DNA of 64,000 bases from Pseudomonas sp. R37(2017). Its GTDB lineage: Bacteria; Pseudomonadota; Gammaproteobacteria; Pseudomonadales; Pseudomonadaceae. The stretch is from assembly GCF_002113375.1 (NCBI RefSeq), contig NZ_NEHO01000015.1, positions 1 through 64,000 of the forward strand, in the 5' to 3' direction. The position numbers were made by a program, and so were the translations under genes. Under the pieces are notes generated by a model that saw only the letters and a program-made list of their open reading frames with translations, did no database searches and had not been told where the DNA came from. Positions 17,473 through 24,897 of the stretch are shown here, in pieces (position 1 is the stretch's first letter; the number at the start of each line of letters is the position of its first letter).

Positions 17473-18015
17473 TCAGGTTTTCGATGAATCGTTGATGGCT
17501 TCGGCCAGGTCCTGGTACTCCTCGCACTGGGTGTTGCCGCAGATGGATTTGATCTGCTGCAATTGCTCCTGCGCGAGATCCAGCCGGCCTTTGATCACAT
17601 AGGCCTCGCCGAGGTATTCGCGGACCTGCGCGTATTGCGGGTCGAGTTTCACCGATTGCAGGTAATAACCGATGCCTTCGTCGGTGCGCCCCAGTTTACG
17701 CGTGGCGTAGCCGCGATAGTTCAGCGCTTTTGCGGTATTTGGCTGTTTCAGCGTGTCGAGCAGCGCCAGGGCTTCTTCATAACGCCCGTCCTTGGCCAGT
17801 TGATAGGCATAATTGGTGCGATCTTCGTCAGGCACCAGGTTGCTGGTCTGCCTGACACAGCGCTGCGACCGGGTATCCAGCACCTGACCCTTGGGGCAAT
17901 TGGGTCTGGCAGGCGGCTCGTCACCGCCGCCACCACCGTTGGCCAGGGCGAGGGAGCCGGATAGTGCAACGCTCAGCAACAGCGGGGTCATCAGAACTGC
18001 AAAACGAATATTCAT
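17473..18015 (-). CDS. Exported tetratricopeptide repeat protein
   Basis: A 180-residue protein with a signal peptide (MNIRFAVLMTPLLLSVALSG...ALA), a glycine/proline-rich linker containing a possible disulfide segment (PNCPKGQVLD...QRCVRQ), and two or three TPR units: residues about 68-92, 93-126 (AKALNYRGYATRKLGRTDEG) and 127-160. Two cysteines near the end (ICGNTQCEEY) could form another disulfide. It is the first gene of a three-gene operon with the sigma and anti-sigma genes, suggesting a periplasmic protein-interaction role linked to that signalling pair. Confidence 0.82.
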   Translation of the reverse strand: MNIRFAVLMTPLLLSVALSGSLALANGGGGGDEPPARPNCPKGQVLDTRSQRCVRQTSNLVPDEDRTNYAYQLAKDGRYEEALALLDTLKQPNTAKALNYRGYATRKLGRTDEGIGYYLQSVKLDPQYAQVREYLGEAYVIKGRLDLAQEQLQQIKSICGNTQCEEYQDLAEAINDSSKT

Positions 18016-18268
18016 GGGCTTTGCTCCATCGATTCATGCGTTTGAGATCATAGTGCGCCCCGTCGAATGCAGCGCAAGCGGCCTGTACATTTGAAGGGGG
18101 CTGACTGCGCCGGCAATCTCATGTTCATGGTCAATGTCCTGAGAACACCGCAGCATGAACAATTATTCATTACGTTCTGCCAGTGGTTTCAAGGAAAGCT
18201 TGAATCGAGCCCTGAAGGGATCAAGAACTGCAGGCGAGCTAACGCTCGACCTGATGGCTCTGCTCGTC

Positions 18269-18370
18269 TGTAGGAGCGAGCATGCTCGCGAAGAACGCCA
18301 GGACAACGCGGGCATTCAGGCAGCACGCGTTATCGTTGACGTCCATCGCGAGCATGCTCGCTCCTACAGG
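18269..18370. repeat. REP inverted pair
   Basis: TGTAGGAGCGAGCATGCTCG at 18269-18288 faces CGAGCATGCTCGCTCCTACA ending at 18369. It lies in the 409-base gap 18016-18424 between a TPR gene start and a dehydrogenase stop; apart from the promoter of the TPR gene I see nothing else in that gap. Confidence 0.88.
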
Positions 18371-18424
18371 GGAATGAATTCAAATGCGCTTTGGCTTTTG
18401 ATCTTCTTGCCCCCTGACGCGCTA

Positions 18425-19378
18425 TCAACCCAGCAGACGAATCGGCGCCCCCGCCGACCAGGCCTGGATGTCCTCGATCATTTGCGAGAAAAACAATTGG
18501 TAGTTCTGTTGGCTTACGTACCCGACATGGGGCGTCGCCAGCACGTTGTCCAGGGTCCTGAACGGATGGTGGGCAGGTAGCGGCTCATGTTCGAAGACGT
18601 CCAGTGCGGCGCCGGCCAGCCGCTGTTTCTGTAGCGCCTTGATCAACGCCGCTTCATCGACAATCGGTCCGCGAGCGGTGTTCACCAGCAGCGCCGTGGG
18701 CTTCATCCAGCCCAGGGCTTGTGCGTCCACCAGGCCCCGAGTGCGCTCGCCGAGCACCAGGTGCACCGACAGCACGTCGGCCTGTACGAACAGCTCCTGC
18801 TTGCTGACACGGGTTACACCGACTTGTGCCGCACGTTCAGCGGTAAGGTTTTCGCTCCAGGCGATGACGCGCATGCCGAACACCTGACCGAACTGCGCGA
18901 CGCGCTGGCCGATGCTGCCAAGGCCGAGGATCGACAGTGTCTTGCCGTGCAAGTCGCCGCCAAGGCTTTGTTGCCACTGGCCGGAACGCAAGGCGTTGGC
19001 TTCGAGCACCAGATTGCGGGTTGCCGCCATGATCAGCGCCCAGGTCAGTTCCGGTGCGGCGTGTTTGTAGCTGTCGGTACCGCAGACCTGAATGCCCAGG
19101 GCCGCGGCGGCTTTCAGGTCCAGGGCCGCGTTGCGCATGCCGCCGGTCACCAGTAGCTTGAGCTTCGGCAGGCGGTGCAGCAGGTCTTCATCGAAGCGGG
19201 TGCGCTCACGCATCACGCAAATCACCTCAAACCCGGCCAGACGCTTGGCCAGGGCTTGGTTGTCGGCGGGGTAGTCATGGAGGAAACTCACCTGGCCGAC
19301 GCTGTCCAGCGCCGACCAGTCCAGCACATCCCGCGCCACATCCTGCCAATCATCAAGCACTGCAATCTGTACAGGCAT
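18425..19378 (-). CDS. D-2-hydroxyacid dehydrogenase family protein
   Basis: A 317-residue NAD(P)-dependent dehydrogenase. The dinucleotide motif LGLGSIGQRVAQFG (about residue 150), the substrate arginine in NTARGPIVDE, the glutamate in DVFEHEPL and the histidine in ATPHVGYVS make a complete active site. The N-terminus (IAVLDDWQDVARDV) matches a subgroup of uncharacterised D-2-hydroxyacid dehydrogenases. The substrate is unknown. It has no operon partner: the next gene on the same strand (yqaA-like) is 90 bases upstream. Confidence 0.87.
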   Translation of the reverse strand: MPVQIAVLDDWQDVARDVLDWSALDSVGQVSFLHDYPADNQALAKRLAGFEVICVMRERTRFDEDLLHRLPKLKLLVTGGMRNAALDLKAAAALGIQVCGTDSYKHAAPELTWALIMAATRNLVLEANALRSGQWQQSLGGDLHGKTLSILGLGSIGQRVAQFGQVFGMRVIAWSENLTAERAAQVGVTRVSKQELFVQADVLSVHLVLGERTRGLVDAQALGWMKPTALLVNTARGPIVDEAALIKALQKQRLAGAALDVFEHEPLPAHHPFRTLDNVLATPHVGYVSQQNYQLFFSQMIEDIQAWSAGAPIRLLG

Positions 19379-19468
19379 CAGCCTTTCCTCTTCAACGCAC
19401 GGGGTTGGTTTTGTTCAGCCTGGCGAGCAGGGCGACATCAAACAAAGGCAATCGTCGCCCTTGAAGGT

Positions 19469-19906
19469 TCAGCCCATCCAGCCCAGTGTCGCCACGGCCA
19501 GTACGCCGTAACGGGCGCCTTTGGCCAAGGTGACGATCAGCAGGAAGCGCCCCAGCGGCTCGCGCATGACTCCGGCGACCAGCGTCAGCGGATCGCCGAT
19601 CACCGGCAGCCAACTGAGCAGCAACGACCAGTGGCCGTAGCGTTGGTAATGAAACCGGGCTTTTTCCAGGTGCTGGGGACTTACCGGAAACCAGCGCCGG
19701 TCACGGAACCGGTCGACTCCGCGTCCCAGCCACCAGTTAAGCAGCGATCCCGAAACGTTGCCGAGGGTTGCCACCGCCAGCAGTGCCCAGAGCCAATGCC
19801 GATCGCTGAGCAACAGGCCCACCAGCACGGCTTCGGATTGCAGCGGCAGCAGCGAAGCCGCACCGAATGCTGCGAAAAACAGCCCGAAGTACGCACCCCA
19901 ACTCAA
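19469..19906 (-). CDS. YqaA family inner-membrane protein (DedA/SNARE-associated fold)
   Basis: A 145-residue membrane protein with four hydrophobic segments. The central GNVSGSLLNWWLGR and the later segment LLSWLPVIGDPLTLVAG with conserved Pro and Asp are hallmarks of YqaA/DedA-type proteins, whose larger members act in lipid flipping and membrane homeostasis. The start is a TTG at 19906 that overlaps the stop of the upstream DUF411 gene (TTGA) with no clear ribosome site, so translation probably depends on coupling. Confidence 0.85.
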   Translation of the reverse strand: MSWGAYFGLFFAAFGAASLLPLQSEAVLVGLLLSDRHWLWALLAVATLGNVSGSLLNWWLGRGVDRFRDRRWFPVSPQHLEKARFHYQRYGHWSLLLSWLPVIGDPLTLVAGVMREPLGRFLLIVTLAKGARYGVLAVATLGWMG

Positions 19907-20349
19907 TGGGCCGGGTAGTCCGCAACCACCAGGTCAGTGCCGTCCTTTTTCAGGCCGATGACCTGATAGGCGTCACTCATGCCGTCCATCTCCATGCCAG
20001 GCGAACCCATGGGCATGCCAGGGGCCGCGACGCCCAACAGATCGTCGCGCTTGCTCAGGGCCAGGACCTGGTCGGCCGGAACGTGGCCTTCAACGAATTT
20101 GCCGTTGATCAACGCGGTGTGGCACGACGCTAGGCGCGGCGGCACGCCGTGCTGTTGCTTGAACTCACTCATGTTGGCTTCGACGTGGTCTTCGACCTTG
20201 AAACCATTGGCCTCCAGGTGGCTGATCCACTTTTTGCAGCAACCACAATTGGCATCGCGATGCACCTCGATCGGAATGAGATCGGCGGCCTGGGCCAGGG
20301 AGGACATGAACAGGGCGCTCAGGGCGATCAGACGCAGAGGGTTTCGCAT
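19903..20349 (-). CDS. DUF411 periplasmic metal-binding protein
   Basis: A 148-residue exported protein: signal peptide ending in SSLAQA, then the DUF411 core with the cysteine cluster DANCGCCKKWISHLEANGF, and a later conserved cysteine-histidine pair (LASCHTALINGKFVEGHVPA). A methionine-rich segment (GMPMGSPGMEMDGMSDAY) looks like a copper-binding loop. Family members are often found with copper resistance genes, but none are adjacent here. The stop overlaps the start of yqaA. Confidence 0.87.
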   Translation of the reverse strand: MRNPLRLIALSALFMSSLAQAADLIPIEVHRDANCGCCKKWISHLEANGFKVEDHVEANMSEFKQQHGVPPRLASCHTALINGKFVEGHVPADQVLALSKRDDLLGVAAPGMPMGSPGMEMDGMSDAYQVIGLKKDGTDLVVADYPAH

Positions 20350-20707
20350 GGGATTGGTCTCGACTAGCGGGCAAAAAACGCATTCTGACCCTTTTTATTG
20401 GTCAGGCATTCAAGGAGTGTTTCAGATTGCTACAAAGATCCGTCATCCGATGATGGTAGATCAATGCTGTCAGGCAGATGAGGGGCACATTACAAAATCG
20501 TCAGGTTGAAACGCCGAAAGAGTATGTCCTGATTGATAGTAATGAACTAACCGAAGTGTACAAAAAATAAAAACGGGCAGAGCTGTATGTACGGGTTGTT
20601 TCAGAATTGTACGATAATTGTAAAAACTCTGAATTTAAGTTTGGTGGCTTCATGTGTGCCGTTGATACTCGGTGACCACTGAATTCGGTCAGACATGGAG
20701 TTTTTCA
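20350..20707. other. AT-rich intergenic region
   Basis: The 358 bases between the DUF411 start and the next gene are visibly richer in A and T than their surroundings, especially 20515-20650. They should contain two promoters. I see no REP, no open frame with a ribosome site and no clear terminator. Confidence 0.5.
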
Positions 20708-21238
20708 ATGACTATCGGTTATACCGGCGCCTGGACCCCGAAGGCGGGCCTGCTGGTTAGAGATAACGCCAGCAGTTCAAAACCTGTGTCCCAGAGCGTC
20801 AAGGTCAAGCAGATGCTGGCCCTGGTAGGCAGTAATCCGGTTGAACTGGATACAGCCAGGATGGACAAGATGCAATTGCGCAAGCAGATGAAGGGTTTTG
20901 ACCCTGCCAATGTTTCAGTCAAGTCCATGGGCACGCTCAGTGTCTTTCTGAAAGAACGTGGCCTGATCAGCGATGTAACGGCGGTTACGCTGAGTAATGC
21001 CGGTGACAAGTTCGACCGCTTTGGCATCAAGGACCCTGACGCGAAGTTCAATGCGCTGGAATACTTTGCCACGCAACTGGACAACATCCAGAGCAACAAT
21101 CTGAAGGGCAACAAGTACGCCAATTACTTGATTCCCGAGTTCAAGAAAGCGATCTACGTCCTGCAAAACCTGGAAACCTACGGCAAGAGCAACGGCCCCA
21201 TGGAGCGGCCAGGCAGTAGTGTCTCGGCCAAGGCTTGA
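20708..21238 (+). CDS. Protein of unknown function (176 aa)
   Basis: Not recognised. ATG 20708 follows GGAG by seven bases. The protein is hydrophilic with no signal peptide or membrane helix. The first 40 residues are rich in Gly and Ser, the middle has helical segments with many Lys and Asp (MDKMQLRKQMKGFDPANVSV), and the tail is Ser/Pro-rich. That profile resembles exported effectors with a disordered N-terminus, but no secretion genes are near. It stands alone behind an AT-rich region, so recent acquisition is possible. Confidence 0.65.
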   Translation: MTIGYTGAWTPKAGLLVRDNASSSKPVSQSVKVKQMLALVGSNPVELDTARMDKMQLRKQMKGFDPANVSVKSMGTLSVFLKERGLISDVTAVTLSNAGDKFDRFGIKDPDAKFNALEYFATQLDNIQSNNLKGNKYANYLIPEFKKAIYVLQNLETYGKSNGPMERPGSSVSAKA

Positions 21239-21390
21239 CACCATTTGCGCGGCCCGTCCGGTGCATCGAACGGGCCGGCGACGCTTGGCGGTCGAGCAGT
21301 TTCATGACGTCTTGCGGATAACGCAGTCGCTGTAAAGAGTGCCTCCAGCGCTTGATTTTTACCGCAAGGATTCAGCAGGTTGAGCCGCCG

Positions 21391-21528
21391 TCAGCGATGC
21401 TGGTAATAACCCGATCCGCCATGGTTGTAGTAGTGATCGTGGTGCCGGCCCCCGTGAGGGTAAATAATGCAGCCGCTCAGGGTCAGGATGGCCAGCAGGG
21501 GAATCAGCGGTGTGATTCGACGCAACAT
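21391..21528 (-). CDS. Tiny lipoprotein with His/Tyr-rich tail (45 aa)
   Basis: A 45-residue frame with GAGGA nine bases before its ATG. It encodes a lipoprotein signal (RRITPLIPLLAILTLSGC, lipobox LSGC with Cys20 as the acylated residue) followed by 25 residues dense in His, Tyr and Gly (HGGRHHDHYYNHGGSGYYQH). Small lipoproteins of this type are common in pseudomonads but poorly characterised. The histidine-rich tail could bind Ni, Zn or Cu at the membrane surface; that is inference from composition. Confidence 0.75.
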   Translation of the reverse strand: MLRRITPLIPLLAILTLSGCIIYPHGGRHHDHYYNHGGSGYYQHR

Positions 21529-21684
21529 TTGAAAGTCCTCATGGTTATCGCCGTAATGAAGCTAAAAAGCTTCATCGGCTGTAACATGAGACCCCGCTTG
21601 TAGCCGATTATTCCCCAAACCGGGTAAGTGCTTGGCATGCGTATCGATACACACCGGATACATTTTCAGATTCAGGAACCCGCA

Positions 21685-21873
21685 ATGACTCAGTCGCAAC
21701 GTTTGAAATACTCGATTCTGATCTCCCTGGCAGTACTGGGGATCATGTTTGGCCTTTCCTGGTTGCAGAACACCGGCGTCATCAGCGAGAAGATGTTCCA
21801 GTACATCGCCATTGGCGTGGCGGTGATCGTGGTGGTCATCAATGGCGTGATGCGCCGCAAGGTCAAGCCCTGA
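21685..21873 (+). CDS. Small two-helix membrane protein (62 aa)
   Basis: A 62-residue protein: charged start, helix one (SILISLAVLGIMFGLSWL), a short loop with charged residues (NTGVISEKMFQ), helix two (YIAIGVAVIVVVINGVM) and a basic end (RRKVKP) that places the C-terminus in the cytoplasm. AGGAA lies six bases upstream. Function unknown. It ends one base before the stop of a convergent regulator gene. Confidence 0.75.
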   Translation: MTQSQRLKYSILISLAVLGIMFGLSWLQNTGVISEKMFQYIAIGVAVIVVVINGVMRRKVKP

Positions 21874-22245
21874 TCACTGGTTGCGCAGAATGGCGGCAGC
21901 CTGTGGATGCAGGCTGTAGCTTTTGTCCGGATTGAGCACAATCACGCCTTCGCTGCACAAGCGCTTCAGCACTTCACGCACACTGAGAAAGGACAGGGGA
22001 ATATCCAGGTCCAGCAATTGGCTGTGCACACCACGCACGCCAAGGCTGCGGTCGCTTTCGGCGGCCGTCAGCAGGGCATCGATGACTTTCAGGCGGATCA
22101 GGCTGGTCCGCAGGCCATAGCTTTTGAGCAGGATTCTGATCCGCTCGTTGCCGTGGCGGTCGGTACGCGGCTCGAATACGCCGACTCCCATGGAAGTACC
22201 CTTTGGCGCGTTGCTACCGTCCGTTGGCAGTTGCGAGTTGTACAT
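21874..22245 (-). CDS. Fur-like winged-helix protein lacking the metal domain
   Basis: A 123-residue protein whose core (LLKSYGLRTSLIRLKVIDAL, then GVHSQLLDLDIPLSFLSVRE) aligns with the DNA-binding half of Fur: the R-x-x-x-L first helix and the recognition helix before a short wing. The C-terminal dimerisation domain with the His/Cys metal ligands of Fur is absent; the protein ends just after the wing. AAGGAG precedes ATG 22245. It diverges from pvdQ, with 248 bases between them. Homologues are sometimes labelled Fe/Zn uptake regulators, but without metal ligands iron sensing is doubtful. Confidence 0.68.
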   Translation of the reverse strand: MYNSQLPTDGSNAPKGTSMGVGVFEPRTDRHGNERIRILLKSYGLRTSLIRLKVIDALLTAAESDRSLGVRGVHSQLLDLDIPLSFLSVREVLKRLCSEGVIVLNPDKSYSLHPQAAAILRNQ

Positions 22246-22400
22246 TGCAAAACTCCTTTTCAGAGTCTGATCAGGAAAAATGGTCGCTCCTACATGACTG
22301 GACGTATGAGCAACCCAAATCATGAAGGCTCAAATGTAGAAATTTTGTCGCCGTCGTGTGATCAACCTGTTAGTCCAGGCGCTGTGCGCAGCCAAGGTCC

Positions 22401-22423
22401 TAAATTTTTGATGTGAGCTTCGT
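22401..22423 (+). promoter_or_regulatory. Probable PvdS-dependent promoter (iron-starvation box) of pvdQ
   Basis: CTAAAT followed, after a 15-base gap, by CGT matches the known PvdS promoter form TAAAT-N16/17-CGT, one base short in spacing. It lies 70 bases before the pvdQ start and in the correct direction. Confidence 0.62.
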
Positions 22424-22493
22424 CCCTACAGGGAGGCGCAGTGCGCGTGGGCATGCGCACGGTCAGCCATCGTTTTTTCGATCAGGAGCGAGC

Positions 22494-24839
22494 GTGATTA
22501 TTTCCAGCCAGTTAACCAGGCTGAGCCTGGCGGGTGTGACTCTGGGGTTGAGCCTTGCGGCGAGCGCGAGCGATATGCCTGCGCAAACGGGCGCCGACAT
22601 TCGCCGAACCAGTTTTGGCGTGCCGCACATTCGAGCCGACAACGAGCGCGGGCTCGGCTACGGCATCGGCTATGCCTACGCCCAGGACAACCTGTGCCTG
22701 CTGGCCAACGAGATCACCACGGTGAATGGCGAGCGTTCGCGTTATTTCGGAGCGGATAAGCTCACCGTCGAGGAGCGTGAGAACCTGGTCAGCGATGTGT
22801 TTTTCACCTGGTTGAACACCCCGCAGGCCGTCTCCGGTTTCTGGCAGGCCCAGTCGCCGGAGGTGCGTGAAAGGGTTGAAGGCTATGTGGCGGGGTACAA
22901 CCGTTCCTTGAGCGAACGTCGCGCCCAGGGTTTGCCGCCGCAGTGTCAGGGCGATTGGGTCCGGGACATCACGGCATTGGATGTGGTCAAGCTGACCCGG
23001 CGCTTGCTGGTCGAAGGTGGCGTCGGCCAGTTTGCCGAAGCCCTGGCCGCTGCCACGCCACCGAAAGCCGTGGCTCAGGCGTCGAGTGCGCAGGCAGCGT
23101 TCCAGGTGGCCGCCACGCGAATGCAGCGCTTTGCCCTGGACCGCGGCAGTAACGCGGTGGCGATCGGCAGCGAGCGTTCCTTCAACGGGCGCGGCATGTT
23201 GCTGGCCAATCCGCACTTCCCGTGGGTGGGCGGCATGCGTTTTTACCAGATGCACTTGACCATTCCCGGCAAACTGGACGTGATGGGGGCGGCGTTGCCC
23301 GGCCTGCCGTTGATCAACATCGGTTTCAATCAACACCTGGCCTGGACACACACGGTGGACTCGTCCAGGCATTTCACGTTGTATCGCCTGCAACTCGACC
23401 CCAATGATTCGACCCGATACCTGCTCGATGGCCAGTCGTTGCCGCTGGACAAGCAGACCGTGAGCGTCAACGTCCGGCAGGCGGACGGGCAGGTCCATGG
23501 GATGTCCCGTGTGATCTACAGCTCGAAGTTCGGACCGGTGGTGCAATGGCCGGGCAAACTGGATTGGGATCATCAGTACGCCTTCAGCCTGCGCGACGCC
23601 AACCTGGATAACGACCGCGTGCTGCAGCAGTGGTACGCCATGAACCGCGCCGAAAACCTCAAGGAATTCCAGGCCACGGTGCACAAGATCCAGGGTATTC
23701 CGTGGGTCAACACCCTGGCGGCGGACGATCAGGGGCAGACGCTGTACATGAACCTCTCGGTGGTGCCCAATGTCAGCGTCGACAAGCTGGCGCAATGCAG
23801 CGATCCGCGGATCGGCCTGCAGATGATCATTCTTGACGGTTCCAACAGCGCCTGCGCCTGGGACATCGACCCGCAGGCGCCACAGCAGGGCATCTTTGCA
23901 GCGGACAAGTTGCCGCAATTGCTGCGCAAGGATTTCGTCCAGCATTCCAACGACTCGGCCTGGATGGTCAACCCGGCGCAAGCGCTGACGGGCTATTCGC
24001 CGCTGATCAGCCAGGACAGCCAGCCATTGGGCCTGCGTTCACGCTTTGCCCTGGACCGTTTGAGTACGCTGAGCCGGGCGGGCAAGATCGCGTTGGCGGA
24101 CTTGCAGCACATGGTCATGGACGATCAGGTGTATCAGGCGACTCAAGTGATGCCGGACCTGGTGCAATTCTGCGCAGGGGATCTCGGTGCCGAGGCCAAA
24201 ACACTCGCGCCACTGTGCGCCAGCCTCCAGGCTTGGGACCGCAAGGCCAACCTGAACAGCGGTGTGGGTTTTGTGCACTTCCAGAATGTCATGGAGGCAT
24301 TGGAGTCTGTGCCGGACGTATGGCGTGTCGCCTTCGATCCGCTGCACCCGCAACATACCCCGCGTGGCCTGGCGGTTGATCGCCCGCACGTGGCGCAGGC
24401 ATTACGGGCCGCGATGCTGGCTTCGGTTGAGCAGGTCAAGGCGTCTGGCCTCAAGGCGAACAGTCGCTGGGGTGATATCCAGGTGGTCAGCAGCGGCGGC
24501 CAGCAAATACCGATCCACGGTGGGCCGGGTACGCTCGGCGTCTACAACGCCATCCAGAGCGTGCCGCACAGCGACGGTAAACGTGAAGTGGTCAGTGGCA
24601 CGAGTTACCTGCAAGTGGTGACCTTCGATGAAAACGGACCACAGGCCAAAGGGCTGCTGGCGTTCTCGTTGTCCAGCGACCCGGCGTCGAAGTTCTCGCG
24701 GGATCAGACCCAGGCCTTTTCAACGAAACAATGGAGCGTGCTGCCTTTCACTGAGCAACAGATCCTGTCCGACCCTAACTATCAGGTACACACGATCAGC
24801 CAGCAGGATGCAACGGCAGCCAAGGTCGCCGCGCAGTAA
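22494..24839 (+). CDS. pvdQ: Acyl-homoserine lactone acylase / pyoverdine maturation acylase PvdQ
   Basis: A 781-residue Ntn-hydrolase precursor. A signal peptide (SRLAGVTLGLSLAASASA-like, cut near ASA-SD) leads to the alpha chain (RRTSFGVPHIRADNERGLGYGIG) and the self-cleavage site DRGSNAVAIGS, where S219 becomes the N-terminal nucleophile of the beta chain. HFPWVGGMRFYQMHL and the NDSAW segment of the active site are intact. PvdQ removes the myristoyl chain from pyoverdine precursors in the periplasm and can cleave long-chain AHLs. The GTG at 22494 has AGGAG before it and starts the signal peptide. P. aeruginosa PvdQ is 762 residues, so the length fits. Confidence 0.93.
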   Translation: MIISSQLTRLSLAGVTLGLSLAASASDMPAQTGADIRRTSFGVPHIRADNERGLGYGIGYAYAQDNLCLLANEITTVNGERSRYFGADKLTVEERENLVSDVFFTWLNTPQAVSGFWQAQSPEVRERVEGYVAGYNRSLSERRAQGLPPQCQGDWVRDITALDVVKLTRRLLVEGGVGQFAEALAAATPPKAVAQASSAQAAFQVAATRMQRFALDRGSNAVAIGSERSFNGRGMLLANPHFPWVGGMRFYQMHLTIPGKLDVMGAALPGLPLINIGFNQHLAWTHTVDSSRHFTLYRLQLDPNDSTRYLLDGQSLPLDKQTVSVNVRQADGQVHGMSRVIYSSKFGPVVQWPGKLDWDHQYAFSLRDANLDNDRVLQQWYAMNRAENLKEFQATVHKIQGIPWVNTLAADDQGQTLYMNLSVVPNVSVDKLAQCSDPRIGLQMIILDGSNSACAWDIDPQAPQQGIFAADKLPQLLRKDFVQHSNDSAWMVNPAQALTGYSPLISQDSQPLGLRSRFALDRLSTLSRAGKIALADLQHMVMDDQVYQATQVMPDLVQFCAGDLGAEAKTLAPLCASLQAWDRKANLNSGVGFVHFQNVMEALESVPDVWRVAFDPLHPQHTPRGLAVDRPHVAQALRAAMLASVEQVKASGLKANSRWGDIQVVSSGGQQIPIHGGPGTLGVYNAIQSVPHSDGKREVVSGTSYLQVVTFDENGPQAKGLLAFSLSSDPASKFSRDQTQAFSTKQWSVLPFTEQQILSDPNYQVHTISQQDATAAKVAAQ

Positions 24840-24865
24840 AGAAATGGAGCGTTGAATGGATACCG

Positions 24866-24897
24866 AAGGCCGCACCCCGCAAGGGTGGCGGCCTTTT
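24866..24897 (+). terminator. Rho-independent terminator between pvdQ and fpvR
   Basis: GGCCGC-ACCC, a four-base loop, then GGGT-GGCGGCC followed by TTTTC forms a strong hairpin with a short T tract, placed right after pvdQ. With AAGG on its other side it may also serve fpvR, which ends at 24897. Confidence 0.8.
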
